Assembly: GCA_040388605.1 (NCBI GenBank)
Contig: JAZKBN010000052.1
Coordinates: 30,774 to 94,773 of the forward strand
DNA: 64,000 bases
Direction: 5' to 3'
From: JAZKBN01 sp040388605
Lineage (GTDB): Bacteria; Bacteroidota; Bacteroidia; Cytophagales; Flexibacteraceae
Below, one piece after another: positions 8,617 through 17,714 of the stretch. Position 1 is the stretch's first letter. Every line of letters starts with the position of its first letter. A program made the position numbers and the translations under genes. Below the pieces are notes generated by a model. The model was not told the DNA's origin, searched no databases, and saw only the letters and a program-made list of their open reading frames with translations.

Positions 8617-9480
8617 ATGCTTATATGCTGCCTGTGGCTGGTGGTTTTATTCAGCAACGCGCTTGTTAATGCACAAGGCCGGAATATTAACCAGGATTCT
8701 GTCTTGAATTTAAGTCCGCAAAATCGTGTTCCCGGCTTAAGCGTGTTAAAAACCATACCCCTTAGCAACATAACCCGTGTTTCCCTTGACAGGCAGGACC
8801 GCTTTATTGTCTGCACCGAAAAAGGCCTTGTTACCCGTTTCGATAGTAACGGCAATGCCGGCAATTTGTACAGCCCGCGTCGCCCGGCAGATGTTACGCT
8901 GGCCGAGGCTTGGAACGGCCTCCGCATTTTTCTCTTTTACCGCGATTTGCAGGAATATGTTTATCTCGACCGTTTCCTTACCGAAAGTCCAAACAGCCCT
9001 GTTCCTCAGGATATTGTAGGTTATGCCCGCATGGCCGCCCCTGCGCAGGACGATAACTTATGGGTAATTGATGAAGCAGATTTCAGCCTGAAGAAGATTG
9101 ATCCGGTTGCCGGGTCGGTGCTGCTGAGCACACGCCTTGCCCCCGTTCTGCAAAGCCCGAAAAATGCCGATTTCAGCTTCATGCGCGAGTACCAGAACCG
9201 TCTTTACATTGCCGAGCGAAATACAGGCATTATTGTCTTCGATAATATGGGAAATATGCAGCGCAGGCTGCCGCTAAAAGATGTCGGTTTTTTCAGCTTT
9301 TCCGGCGATGAAATGGTGTTTACCAAGGGTTCTGAAATCAGCTTTATAAATATTTATACGCTTGCCGAAAGAAACATCAGTTTGCCCGCAGATATAAAAG
9401 CGCAAAGGGTTTTGGTAAGCGGCAAAAGTGCAGCCGTTTTTACCGATACTGCAATGCTGATTTGCGAATTGTTAAAGTAG
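8617..9480 (+). CDS. Secreted or periplasmic propeller-like protein of unknown function
   Basis: From ATG 8617 the protein is 287 residues with a clear signal peptide (LICCLWLVVLFSNALVNAQG, cleavage probably after NAQ). An upstream in-frame ATG at 8506 would bury this signal behind 37 residues, so I prefer 8617. The mature part has repeated short beta-strand units of the type DRQDRFIVCTEKGLVTRFDS, DDNLWVIDEADFSLKKIDP and NRLYIAERNTGIIVFDNMG, spaced about 40-50 residues apart. These look like blades of a beta-propeller similar to NHL/YVTN proteins. No enzymatic motif or sorting domain is seen, so it is probably periplasmic. It is followed after 47 bp by another exported protein and may be co-transcribed. 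Confidence 0.65.
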   Translation: MLICCLWLVVLFSNALVNAQGRNINQDSVLNLSPQNRVPGLSVLKTIPLSNITRVSLDRQDRFIVCTEKGLVTRFDSNGNAGNLYSPRRPADVTLAEAWNGLRIFLFYRDLQEYVYLDRFLTESPNSPVPQDIVGYARMAAPAQDDNLWVIDEADFSLKKIDPVAGSVLLSTRLAPVLQSPKNADFSFMREYQNRLYIAERNTGIIVFDNMGNMQRRLPLKDVGFFSFSGDEMVFTKGSEISFINIYTLAERNISLPADIKAQRVLVSGKSAAVFTDTAMLICELLK

Positions 9481-9527
9481 CCATTAGCGGCATACAACAA
9501 TTCATAATTATACTATAACCCCACCCT

Positions 9528-10295
9528 ATGCGACCACTTTTTAGCCTGCTCTTTTTCCTGCTTATTCCGCTTTTTGGCTTGTATGCCCAGGAAGATGAAG
9601 ATACCTGCCGCTTTGTTTTCGACTTTGGGTATGGAGACCAGCGAGAATGCAGCGACAGCCTGATTAAGAAAGGCATATTTACATACGGCAGCCTGATGCC
9701 TAAAAAAATGGCTTTTAATAAAACAGCAATAGACTATTTCCCTTATCAGAAAATCTATAGCTTGCCCGGTATTATAATAAAAGCAAAGTCTAACCTTATT
9801 AGCCTTAAAAAGCCCGGAAATAAAAATTGGCAGACTGTTAACATAAGGAAACATTTCAATCTTGATTTAGATACTTTGTCCGGACCTATGGATGAGGTAA
9901 TTGTGTGGTCGGCATATAGTTTTAAAATGAACGGGCACCTGTATTATGTACTCTTTATTGGGCCCGATGCCCCGCCGCGTTATTACACCCCGTATAAACC
10001 AATCCTGATTGATATGTCGGGAGGCTTTATAAAAGTAGTGCCTATGCCGGGGTTCCAACATTCAACTTCACCGGGCTCTATGAATTGCGTAGTGCGGCAG
10101 GGGAAAGAGTGCTTAGTATATTACCCTTTAAATACACAGCTTAGTGAAGGACCTGACGATTTAAAAGTATATCTGTTCAGCTACATAAACGGCAAATTCA
10201 TAAAAGACAGGACTAATTATCTGAAATTAGTATCTGATGCAGGTCCCTTCATTTACCGCATAGATTGGCGGGCGTCGAAATGGGATTTTAAATAA
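9528..10295 (+). CDS. Secreted protein of unknown function
   Basis: This 255-residue protein begins with a standard signal peptide (PLFSLLFFLLIPLFGLYAQ). I do not recognise the mature domain. It is rich in aromatic residues and predicted strands, with cysteines at DTCRFVF, RECSDS, SMNCVVR and KECLVYY that could form disulphides outside the cytoplasm. No lipobox or T9SS tail is present, which suggests the periplasm. It lies 47 bp after the propeller-like gene on the same strand and ends before a terminator shared with the opposing acetyltransferase. It could be a partner of the upstream protein; that is inference from position only. Confidence 0.6.
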   Translation: MRPLFSLLFFLLIPLFGLYAQEDEDTCRFVFDFGYGDQRECSDSLIKKGIFTYGSLMPKKMAFNKTAIDYFPYQKIYSLPGIIIKAKSNLISLKKPGNKNWQTVNIRKHFNLDLDTLSGPMDEVIVWSAYSFKMNGHLYYVLFIGPDAPPRYYTPYKPILIDMSGGFIKVVPMPGFQHSTSPGSMNCVVRQGKECLVYYPLNTQLSEGPDDLKVYLFSYINGKFIKDRTNYLKLVSDAGPFIYRIDWRASKWDFK

Positions 10296-10334
10296 TTATA
10301 CCCGGCTTCAGCAACTATTTCCATACAAATAAAA

Positions 10335-10359
10335 AACGGGGCAATTTTGCTGCCCCGTT
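10335..10359 (-). terminator. Rho-independent terminator for the acetyltransferase gene
   Basis: AACGGGGCA (10335-10343) pairs with TGCCCCGTT (10351-10359). Read on the minus strand the stem is followed by a T run (complement of the A run at 10331-10336), so it ends the transcript of the gene at 10398-11042. Confidence 0.8.
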
Positions 10360-10397
10360 AAACCGAATAGTATTTATTAGCACCGGCAAGCTCTGCC

Positions 10398-11042
10398 TTA
10401 CCCATTGGTTTCCAACAGCCTTTGCACATTTCCGCTGCAAATAAGGTGCAGGTTGGCCATAATTTTTTCCTCGTTCCAGTTCCACCATTTCAGCTCAAGC
10501 AGGCGTTCAACTATGTATTCTGGGAATCGCATGCGCAGCACATGGGCCGGGTTACCGCCTACAACAGCATAAGGCGCCACATCTTTTGTAACTACGGCAC
10601 GGGTGTTAATAATGGCGCCGTCGCCAATGCTTACGCCGGGCATTATAACAGACTCGTAGCCTATGCTCACATCGTTACCAATATGAATATGCTGAATCGG
10701 TTCAGCGCCTTCGTTGGCTTTGTGGCTCCAAATATCGCCGAGCATGCTGAAGGGGAAGGCGCTTACTCTTTCGGAATGGCGTGCGCCGGCCGACATATTA
10801 AACTTTACACCGCTGCTTATTGCGCAGAATTTACCTATGGTCAGGGTTTCAGGGGCATCATCGGCATGGTTTAATACATTTTTTAAAAAGTCTTCAGCAG
10901 CCGGGTATGCTTCCGGGCTTTCATAAAATGAATAATTACCAACAAGAATGTTAGGTGATGAGATGCTGTCTTTCAGGGGCAGCATGTGTCTGCGTACCGA
11001 TTGGGTCAAATTTCCTTTATTAATTGAGCTGTGCATGAACAT
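10398..11042 (-). CDS. CatB/Vat-type hexapeptide-repeat O-acetyltransferase
   Basis: This 214-residue protein of the left-handed beta-helix acetyltransferase family uses acetyl-CoA to acetylate small hydroxylated substrates. Order of features: LVGNYSFYESPE near residue 35, TIGKFCAISSGVKFNMSAG with the family histidine in GARHSERVSAFPF, hexapeptide turns IHIGNDVSIGYESVIMPGVS, IGDGAIINTRAVVTKDVAPY, then AVVGGNPAHVLRMRF. This order is shared by streptogramin A acetyltransferases (Vat) and xenobiotic chloramphenicol acetyltransferases (CatB), but also by many environmental homologues of unknown substrate. A resistance role should not be assumed. Start ATG 11042; a second ATG two codons in is equally possible. 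Confidence 0.85.
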   Translation of the reverse strand: MFMHSSINKGNLTQSVRRHMLPLKDSISSPNILVGNYSFYESPEAYPAAEDFLKNVLNHADDAPETLTIGKFCAISSGVKFNMSAGARHSERVSAFPFSMLGDIWSHKANEGAEPIQHIHIGNDVSIGYESVIMPGVSIGDGAIINTRAVVTKDVAPYAVVGGNPAHVLRMRFPEYIVERLLELKWWNWNEEKIMANLHLICSGNVQRLLETNG

Positions 11043-11301
11043 AGAGTTTCGTAACCGGCAGGTATGGGCTTAAGCACAATTTCTTAGTACCCCATGGCAG
11101 ATTACGCTCTTAAAGTTAGCGAATTAAGTACATAAATATTAAGATATTAATATGAATTTTCATGGAATTATATAATTTCATTGAAATGTTTTATTAATTT
11201 ATAACTATTCAAATTCTGTTTAAAATGTACCATATATGGCCTGCTTATTTTAGCCTGGCTGTAAACAAACAATAGAGATACCTTAAGGGTTAAACCCTTA
11301 C

Positions 11302-11332
11302 TTGCATTTCACAAGGTTCGCATGTACCTTGC
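11302..11332 (+). promoter_or_regulatory. Probable feoA promoter
   Basis: A TTG near 11303 and TACCTTGC at 11325-11332 (one step from TAnnTTTG) are about 20 nt apart, the usual spacing for Bacteroidota promoters. The box is 29 nt before ATG 11362. I see no obvious Fur box, but cannot exclude one. Confidence 0.4.
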
Positions 11333-11361
11333 GCATGTTTAAAATCAGTCTGAATAAAGAT

Positions 11362-11601
11362 ATGAGGAAAATACCCGAAACAGACCGCAGTGCCGCCGAC
11401 CTGGCCATTGGCGAAAAGGGCCTGATTACCGGTTTTCGGGATGCTGAGCTGTCGCTGAAGCTGTTGGAAATGGGTTGCCTGCCCGGCTGCGAAGTGGAGC
11501 TTTGCGGGGTGGCGCCATTAGGATGCCCTTTCAACATAAGCGTGAGCGGCTATCACTTATCCCTGCGAAAAGAAGAAGCGGCGGCTATTTTGCTTCAGTA
11601 G
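11362..11601 (+). CDS. feoA: FeoA-domain protein, ferrous iron transport accessory
   Basis: The FeoA domain is a small SH3-like fold that acts in the cytoplasm with the FeoB permease. From ATG 11362 the protein has 79 residues, the usual FeoA size, with LAIGEKGLITGFRD, the core LLEMGCLPGCEVELCGVAPLG and the closing ISVSGYHLSLRKEEA. In-frame ATGs at 11335 and 11302 would add 9 or 20 residues; 11335 is 2 nt after the -7 box, so 11362 is preferred. The FeoB gene follows on the same strand after about 164 bp, the standard pairing, although the gap leaves room for a separate promoter. Confidence 0.9.
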   Translation: MRKIPETDRSAADLAIGEKGLITGFRDAELSLKLLEMGCLPGCEVELCGVAPLGCPFNISVSGYHLSLRKEEAAAILLQ

Positions 11602-11765
11602 AACAGGGCATTCGAAGATTGCGCAATTGAACGGCTTAAGCAATAAGAACAGCATTTGCCGGAGCATTGGCCTATACTCCGCCCCTGATTTATCTCATTC
11701 CATCCTGATTCGGACCCCTTACATATTGCGGCTTAGCTTTTTACGGGCCGCCTTTTAAAGCCTGC

Positions 11766-13877
11766 ATGAGCCAACCTAAATTAACGGTGGCACTGGCCGG
11801 AAACCCAAATGCCGGCAAGACCTCCCTTTTTAACCAGCTTACCGGGCTGAATCAAAGAATTGGAAATTTTCCCGGTGTTACCGTGGAAAAGAAAACCGGT
11901 ACAACCTGGCTCAACAACAATACCGCCTGCAACGTAACAGATTTACCCGGCACCTACAGCCTCTACCCGAAATCGCCGGATGAGCAGGTGGTGTTCGACG
12001 TTTTACACAACACTGCAGACCCGCTTTACCCCGATATAGTTGTAGTGGTGGCCGATGCCGGCAACCTGAAGCGCAACCTTTTACTTTTTACGCAGATTGC
12101 CGACCTGCAGATTCCCGTTATACTGGCCCTCAACATGGTAGACCTTGCCGAAAAAGCAGGTTGCGTGTTTGATTTGGAAGTGCTTAAGCAACGCCTGCAG
12201 GTACCCATTGTGCGCATTAACGGCCGAACCGGCGAAGGCCTCACAGATCTCAAGCAGGCCATCCTGAAATTCAGCTTTGTGCCCCCGAACCCCTGGTTCA
12301 GGCCGGAAGATGCCGCGCCTGAATTGGTTAACAAAGTACGCGATCGCTTTAACCTCGATAACAGCTACCGTGCATTCCAGCTGGCGCACCAGTACCGCAG
12401 CATGAGCAGCCTGAGCGCCGCCGACAAGCATTTCCTGGATGATATAACCCTGCGCTATGAATTCCGCAACCTGAGTTTCCAGGCCGCAGAAACCATATCG
12501 CGCTATGAGGCAATCAACAAGGCGCTTTTCGATGCCATGTTTATTACCCCGCCTGCCGGCTCGTCGGTAACTGAGCGGCTCGACAAGGTGCTGACCCACC
12601 GTATATGGGGCTACCTTATTTTCTTCGGGATTTTAACGGTACTCTTCCAGGCCATTTTCAGCTGGGCATCTTACCCCATGGACCTGATAGATACAGGCAT
12701 AGGCGCCCTGAACACCTGGCTCAAAGGCGTTCTCCCCGCCGGCCCCGCCACCGACCTGCTCACCGACGGCGTAATTGCCGGCCTTGGCGGCGTGCTTATA
12801 TTTATACCCCAAATTGCCCTGCTCTTCGCCTTTATTGCCGTCCTTGAAGAAAGCGGCTATATGGCCCGGGTTATGTTTATCATGGACCGTGTTATGCGCA
12901 AATTCGGGCTGAACGGGCGAAGTGTAGTACCGCTGATATCGGGTGTGGCCTGTGCCGTGCCCGCCATTATGGCCACCCGCAGCATAGATAATACCCGCGA
13001 TCGCCTGGTTACTATTTTTGTAACCCCTTTAATGAGCTGCTCGGCACGTATTCCGGTTTACACCGTACTTATTTCATTGGTAGTGCCGCAGCAATTCTTT
13101 TTCGGCATTATTAATTTGCAGGGCCTGGCCATGATGGGCCTGTACCTGCTCGGTTTTTTGGCGGCTGTGGGTTCGGCCTGGCTGTTAAAGCAAATGGCGG
13201 TTACAAAGGCCAAACGCAGCTTCTTTATTATGGAGCTGCCCAGCTATAAAATGCCCCGCTGGGGAAATGTGGGCTATACCATTGCCGACAAGGTAAAAGC
13301 CTTTGTTTTCGAAGCCGGGAAAGTGATTGTAGCCATATCTGTCATACTTTGGGTGCTGGCCACATACGGCCCCGGCGATGCCATGAAAGCAGCTGACGAT
13401 AAGGCTGAAGCCCTTGCCAAAACACAAAACTTAAACGATACCCAAAAGGAAAACCTGATTGCCGCCGGCAGGCTTGAAGCAAGCTATGCAGGTCATTTCG
13501 GCAAAGCCATTGAGCCCATAATTCGCCCCCTTGGTTTCGACTGGAAGATTGGCATTGCCCTGATTACCAGCTTTGCTGCCCGCGAAGTGTTTATTGGTAC
13601 CATGAGCACCATTTATTCCATTGGCTCAGACCAGAATGAAGATACCGTACGCGAGCGCATGGCCGCAGAACGCGACCCCCTCACCGGCGGACCCATGTAC
13701 ACACCTGCGCGTTCATTCTCACTGCTTATTTTTTACGTATTCGCCATGCAATGCATGAGCACACTGGCTGTAACTTACCGTGAAACCAAGGGCTGGAAAT
13801 ACCCCCTGCTGCAAACCTTTTATATGACCGGCCTCGCATGGGTGGCAAGCCTGGCTGTTTGGCAGATATTCGGGTAG
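11766..13877 (+). CDS. feoB: Ferrous iron transport protein B
   Basis: FeoB is the inner-membrane Fe2+ permease with an N-terminal cytoplasmic GTPase. Of 703 residues, the G domain shows G1 GNPNAGKTS at 12-20, the switch-I region QRIGNFPGVTVEKK, G3 DLPG at 59-62 and G4 NMVD at 123-126. The membrane part starts near residue 280 and contains the two gate motifs: GVACAVPAIMATRSI (about 393-407) and LMSCSARIPVYTVLI, plus AAREVFIGTM further on. The cysteines in the gates are proposed to handle iron. Start ATG 11766 gives MSQPKLTVALAGNPNAGKTS. It forms the feo locus with feoA; no feoC-like gene follows. Confidence 0.97.
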   Translation: MSQPKLTVALAGNPNAGKTSLFNQLTGLNQRIGNFPGVTVEKKTGTTWLNNNTACNVTDLPGTYSLYPKSPDEQVVFDVLHNTADPLYPDIVVVVADAGNLKRNLLLFTQIADLQIPVILALNMVDLAEKAGCVFDLEVLKQRLQVPIVRINGRTGEGLTDLKQAILKFSFVPPNPWFRPEDAAPELVNKVRDRFNLDNSYRAFQLAHQYRSMSSLSAADKHFLDDITLRYEFRNLSFQAAETISRYEAINKALFDAMFITPPAGSSVTERLDKVLTHRIWGYLIFFGILTVLFQAIFSWASYPMDLIDTGIGALNTWLKGVLPAGPATDLLTDGVIAGLGGVLIFIPQIALLFAFIAVLEESGYMARVMFIMDRVMRKFGLNGRSVVPLISGVACAVPAIMATRSIDNTRDRLVTIFVTPLMSCSARIPVYTVLISLVVPQQFFFGIINLQGLAMMGLYLLGFLAAVGSAWLLKQMAVTKAKRSFFIMELPSYKMPRWGNVGYTIADKVKAFVFEAGKVIVAISVILWVLATYGPGDAMKAADDKAEALAKTQNLNDTQKENLIAAGRLEASYAGHFGKAIEPIIRPLGFDWKIGIALITSFAAREVFIGTMSTIYSIGSDQNEDTVRERMAAERDPLTGGPMYTPARSFSLLIFYVFAMQCMSTLAVTYRETKGWKYPLLQTFYMTGLAWVASLAVWQIFG

Positions 13878-14006
13878 GGAAATGCCTAAATGTGCCAGGA
13901 AAATTGATTTTAGTATTCCAGGCAGGCCGAAAAAACTACAAAAAGTAAGTAATTAGCCGGCTTCCCGAGGAACTGCGGAATTAAATCCGTTTAAAAGATA
14001 GTGTTC

Positions 14007-14054
14007 AAAATAAACATGCCTGCCCGGGAAATCCGGCCAGGCATGTTTATTTTT
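14007..14054. terminator. Bidirectional terminator after feoB
   Basis: Arms of about 16 nt, AAAATAAACATGCCTG at 14007-14022 and CAGGCATGTTTATTTT at 14038-14053, enclose a GC-rich loop. T-rich stretches on both strands serve feoB (+) and the SH3-domain gene (-). Confidence 0.85.
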
Positions 14055-14150
14055 ATCTTTTGACAACCAATAAGCAGCATGCAATCATTTATAAAGCCCG
14101 CATTGCATGCGTAAACTAAACGCCAACTATTTTCAGGTTGGTTAAGCCGC

Positions 14151-15293
14151 CTAATAGCAAACAGCGCAGGGCTGCTTTCCGTAAGAATAAACTGCCACAT
14201 AGGGCGATACATTCAAAACAGAAATACCATCGCAGGTGCGTTTAAAGTGTTTGCAGTCTTTATCCGCATGATATTCGGGGGCATTTTTGCTCAGGCAAAC
14301 AATAACCTTGCGGCCTTCCTCCACATGGCGCTCAAACTTGTCTACAAGGTCTTCTTTGACGATTGTTTGAGAAAAGTCTTCCTTTGGCTCGGCGCCTGCG
14401 CTTTGATTATTGCTGTTCCCGGGCATACGTTCACTGTAGCCGGAATTTGAGGCGTTTTGAGCGGGCTCTTCTTCGGATTGGTATCCTGTTTCAGAATCGT
14501 CAAGACTAGGGTCATTCAGCAGGTCTGCTACTTTTTCTTCGCGTATTGAAGCACGGTTGCCGCCTTTTGCATAGCTGCCGCGTGATGATATTTTAGTTCT
14601 GTTGCTGTTATATGAAGGTTCTTCAGCCGGCCTGCGGGCTGCCCTGCTCTGCACTGAATTACTGTTTGCATTGCCGCGCTCGTTCAGCAAATCAGCTACC
14701 GATTCAGTTACCGGTCCTGAAAACGCCTGTTCGTCGGCAGCCGGTTGCTGCGATGCCTGCGAACGCGTTTTAGCTTGCGTACGCACAGGCGCCGGGCTTT
14801 CCGACTGCTCACGTGCCTGGGTTTCCGGCTCGGGTTGCTTTATGTATCTTGTCTTTTTTACTTTCCGCTGTACCGGGCTGGCTTTTACCTGCTCGCTGTT
14901 CACGCCTTCACCTTCAACACCTGTAAGCCCTGCCGAGGCTATTTCCCATTCGCCGCTAAGCACCTTGCCCCTTGAATATTGCAGATGTGGGGTATCTGCA
15001 GAGAGTTGCAGGTCTGCGCCATTGCGGGTGGTTAAACTGCGTAAAATATACCCTGTACGGCCTGAATAGGCCACATATACAAAGTTACCCTTAGATTCTT
15101 CAATAGTGTAAACCTTAGAGCCTGCAGGTAATTGAAGCATAACCCTGCTTTGGGCCGATGCCTCGGTGTACAAAGTGGCATTTTTTGCTACCGTAAGCTC
15201 AGTTTGAGCCCAAGCGCTGCCGGCAAGCAGCCATGCAGTTAACAGCAGGAAGCAAAAAGGTAAATAATTTTTATAGCCGGATTGTAAGCGCAT
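14151..15293 (-). CDS. Exported SH3-domain protein with C-terminal Cys/His module
   Basis: This 380-residue protein opens with a signal peptide (FCFLLLTAWLLAGSAWAQ). A bacterial SH3 domain spans about residues 33-90 (LYTEASAQSRVMLQLPAGSKVYTIEES, then YVAYSGRTGYILRSL); such domains often bind peptidoglycan or other wall peptides. A long low-complexity Ser/Gln/Glu-rich linker follows to about residue 320. The C-terminal 55 residues hold YHADKDCKHFKRTC and end KQPCAVCY: a His-Cys-Cys-CxxC pattern seen at the end of many Bacteroidota envelope proteins, possibly metal-binding or disulphide-bonded. No enzymatic residue is visible. It points towards feoB's terminator and stands alone. Role inferred: cell-envelope binding or sensing. 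Confidence 0.7.
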   Translation of the reverse strand: MRLQSGYKNYLPFCFLLLTAWLLAGSAWAQTELTVAKNATLYTEASAQSRVMLQLPAGSKVYTIEESKGNFVYVAYSGRTGYILRSLTTRNGADLQLSADTPHLQYSRGKVLSGEWEIASAGLTGVEGEGVNSEQVKASPVQRKVKKTRYIKQPEPETQAREQSESPAPVRTQAKTRSQASQQPAADEQAFSGPVTESVADLLNERGNANSNSVQSRAARRPAEEPSYNSNRTKISSRGSYAKGGNRASIREEKVADLLNDPSLDDSETGYQSEEEPAQNASNSGYSERMPGNSNNQSAGAEPKEDFSQTIVKEDLVDKFERHVEEGRKVIVCLSKNAPEYHADKDCKHFKRTCDGISVLNVSPYVAVYSYGKQPCAVCY

Positions 15294-15758
15294 TGCATCA
15301 AGGGGTGCCCAAGGCAGACTAATGCCTCATAAAGGTTATTGTTCTCAAATATTCAGGGTTATAGCGTAAAAAAAGGCACTGCGTGTAAATGCAGGGGCGC
15401 ATCGCAACAAATTTAGCATAATTCATGGGAAAACAGCAACAACACTTTGTTGAATAGTTTTAACATGTTTACTTATTTGTTTAACTAAGCCCGCTTAAAC
15501 TTTTGATTCATAGCTATAAGCAGTTGGCGGTACATGCATAATTTTCATTGCTTTACCGAGGCCGTTATACAATAGCTTCTGCCCTAATCTGCATGGTAAG
15601 TATTTTACCAGATTGACAAACTACTCCCGCAATGTTGATTTTGTGCCTTGTAATTGGAAAACGTTTCTAAAGCACGCCTGTTAATTTCTGCCATAAATGC
15701 TTTGCAACAGCGATGCCAATAACGCAAAAAACGTGAGCTCCGGGGTTAAAATGCGGCC
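15294..15758. other. 465-bp intergenic region without recognised gene
   Basis: This AT-rich spacer between two minus-strand genes should hold the SH3 gene's promoter at its left end. I see no open frame of gene quality, repeat, tRNA or stable hairpin. Confidence 0.5.
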
Positions 15759-17117
15759 TTATTGCCCTTTCGGTATTTTGAGCAGGGTTTGCTCAAGTTG
15801 CTTAGCCGAGAGCCCCTGGTTCACAATACGCCCCTGCCTGTCAATAACGTACCAATATGGGAAATCGGTTACCCCGTACTTGCGGGTAATGCTGCCCTGC
15901 GGATTACCTAATTCCATCCAGTCGTCAAACGAATAAAACGCATGGGCATTGTCGCATGTGTAGTCAAGTCCGGCGGCTTTCCAGTAGGCGGCATCGCCGA
16001 GATCACTGAACACCACTGCTACCGACGGGGCATTGCCTCCAAGCTTTTCATTTATAGTGTGCAGCGAATCGCTGAAATTATAAAAGTCATTGGTTGGAAA
16101 AAAGGCGAACCAAAGCACAACTGTCGAGCCTGCGAACACGCTGTCGGTGGGCCTGGTAGTACTTCCGTAATCCTTTGTAAGTTTGAATACAGGGGCGCGT
16201 GTTCCCGGTTTCAGGCTTTTTCTGATATTTGCCAAAGTATCGGCACGGGACTTTTCGGCAGCAACGCAGGCCTTATATTTTGCTGATTGATACTTGAACG
16301 CTGCAATACCGGTTCCTGTTACCCGGCTTTGCTCCATAGCGGCAACAAGACTGTCGCTGAAATCAGAATCACTGAAGTATAACCAATCATAAGCATATGG
16401 GGCCATAAAAGTGGGCCAAAGTGTCTTTAAGGGCCGGCGCATGCTCTTATTTATTTTACTGACAAGCAGTGTGTTTTTGAGGTCTTCTTTCATAACGCCC
16501 CGCACCCAATCTTCGTCGTAGGTGTACTCCACCTTAGATTTTTCAAATGGCAACATTTTAATAGCATATCCGGCCTTTTGCAGGCAGAAGCGCTGCCAAA
16601 GCTTCATAGACGGGCTATGGGTATTTATTGAAACGCCGCCTGATTTATCAGCTTTCTTTTTATACGGGCCGCCTGTTAAGGTAATAAGGTGGCTGTCTAC
16701 AGGGAACATATTTTGATATGAGTCCGGCGCAAAATATGTTTCATCAGAATATCTACGTGAATTCAAAACGGTATACATGCCATAAACGGCAAGTTTGCCC
16801 TTAAACTCGAAATTGCCGTTTTTGTCGCTGCGGGTACTGTCAATAATTTGCATCGGCGCCAAATTTTTGCCGTCAGATGTTTTTAAATATATCTTTTTAT
16901 TGCGCCAGCCTGGCCTTAACCCAAACCTGCCGATTATGTGATATGGCCCGCCACCCCTTACGAGGCTGTCATCTTCAGCAATGCCTGAGCTTGTGGTTTC
17001 TGTTTTATTTCCGCTGCATCCGAAGCTGACATAGGGGGAGAGAAACAACATGAATGTAATAAAAAGTTGAACAAAGCTGTATGTAACGGCAACAGGCCGC
17101 GTGATGCTGATACTCAT
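15759..17117 (-). CDS. TlpA-like thioredoxin-fold lipoprotein lacking the CXXC motif
   Basis: This 452-residue protein has a signal peptide ending in a plausible lipobox (SFGC, about residue 34). An N-terminal beta-sandwich of DUF4369 type (about 58-120: HIIGRFGLRPGWRNKKIYL, then DKNGNFEFKGKL) leads through a helical middle to a TlpA/AhpC-like thioredoxin fold from about residue 315. The fold is recognised by LKPGTRAPVFKL, VVLWFAFFP and the cis-proline region DFPYWYVIDRQGRIV. Where TlpA proteins read WCGPC, this one reads FPTNDF, so both redox cysteines are absent and disulphide reduction is unlikely. Such proteins are common Bacteroidota periplasmic or outer-membrane lipoproteins. It may bind rather than reduce a client; that is inference. 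Confidence 0.72.
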   Translation of the reverse strand: MSISITRPVAVTYSFVQLFITFMLFLSPYVSFGCSGNKTETTSSGIAEDDSLVRGGGPYHIIGRFGLRPGWRNKKIYLKTSDGKNLAPMQIIDSTRSDKNGNFEFKGKLAVYGMYTVLNSRRYSDETYFAPDSYQNMFPVDSHLITLTGGPYKKKADKSGGVSINTHSPSMKLWQRFCLQKAGYAIKMLPFEKSKVEYTYDEDWVRGVMKEDLKNTLLVSKINKSMRRPLKTLWPTFMAPYAYDWLYFSDSDFSDSLVAAMEQSRVTGTGIAAFKYQSAKYKACVAAEKSRADTLANIRKSLKPGTRAPVFKLTKDYGSTTRPTDSVFAGSTVVLWFAFFPTNDFYNFSDSLHTINEKLGGNAPSVAVVFSDLGDAAYWKAAGLDYTCDNAHAFYSFDDWMELGNPQGSITRKYGVTDFPYWYVIDRQGRIVNQGLSAKQLEQTLLKIPKGQ

Positions 17118-17277
17118 TCTTAAAGCTGATATAAGAGTTAGGGTAAGCTGTAATTAAAGATTTTGAAACGGGTAAGCGAACTGTTGTCGGTCTGCTCACC
17201 TTTCAGGGGCCAAGTTGCAATTGTTCTTTGTAACAAGCAAATATTTTAGGGGGCCGCGCCTTGGCCAAATATACTCC

Positions 17278-17619
17278 CTATTTATCTTTCCCGCTTTGCA
17301 AAATGCTGTTTACCAGCGACAATATAAAGCTGAACATAAGCGCCCACCAAAAGCCGTCTACCTTAAATCCGCTGAAGAGGGCATCGGTGATGTAAACCAT
17401 TAACACATTAAGCACAAGCCAGAAAAAACCGAGCGTAACAATGGTAATCGGCAGGGTTAGCAGGGTCAGAACGGGCCTTACAACAGCGTTCAGGAAGCCA
17501 AGCACTATGCTTACGCCAATGGCAGTTCCCAGGCCGCTTACATGCACACCCGGCAACAGCTTGGCAGAAAGGAATACGGCAACGCCGGAAAGAATGAGCT
17601 GTATAATGAAAGAGATCAT
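17278..17619 (-). CDS. YvlD-like (phage holin family 4 superfamily) membrane protein
   Basis: This 113-residue integral membrane protein has four hydrophobic helices and the family pattern: an N-terminal helix (FIIQLILSGVAVFLSAKLLP), then GFLNAVVRPVLTLLTLPIT, LGFFWLVLNVLMVYITD and WWALMFSFILSLVNSIL. Members are widespread in bacteria; some are linked to envelope stress, but the biochemical role is not established. It lies 96 bp downstream of mgtE on the same strand and may share its transcript. Length matches the family (about 110-120). Confidence 0.85.
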   Translation of the reverse strand: MISFIIQLILSGVAVFLSAKLLPGVHVSGLGTAIGVSIVLGFLNAVVRPVLTLLTLPITIVTLGFFWLVLNVLMVYITDALFSGFKVDGFWWALMFSFILSLVNSILQSGKDK

Positions 17620-17714
17620 AACAGTATTATGGTTGTTGGTGAATAATTACCGGCTGCATGGCCTGTCGCGGAAAATATATCAAAGCAAGGCTTATGCCAT
17701 GCCTGTTATAAAAT

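Noticed and set aside
10398..11042. Antibiotic resistance gene (Vat or CatB)
   Set aside because: Family membership is clear, but environmental homologues with other substrates are common and no resistance context is present, so only the family is reported.
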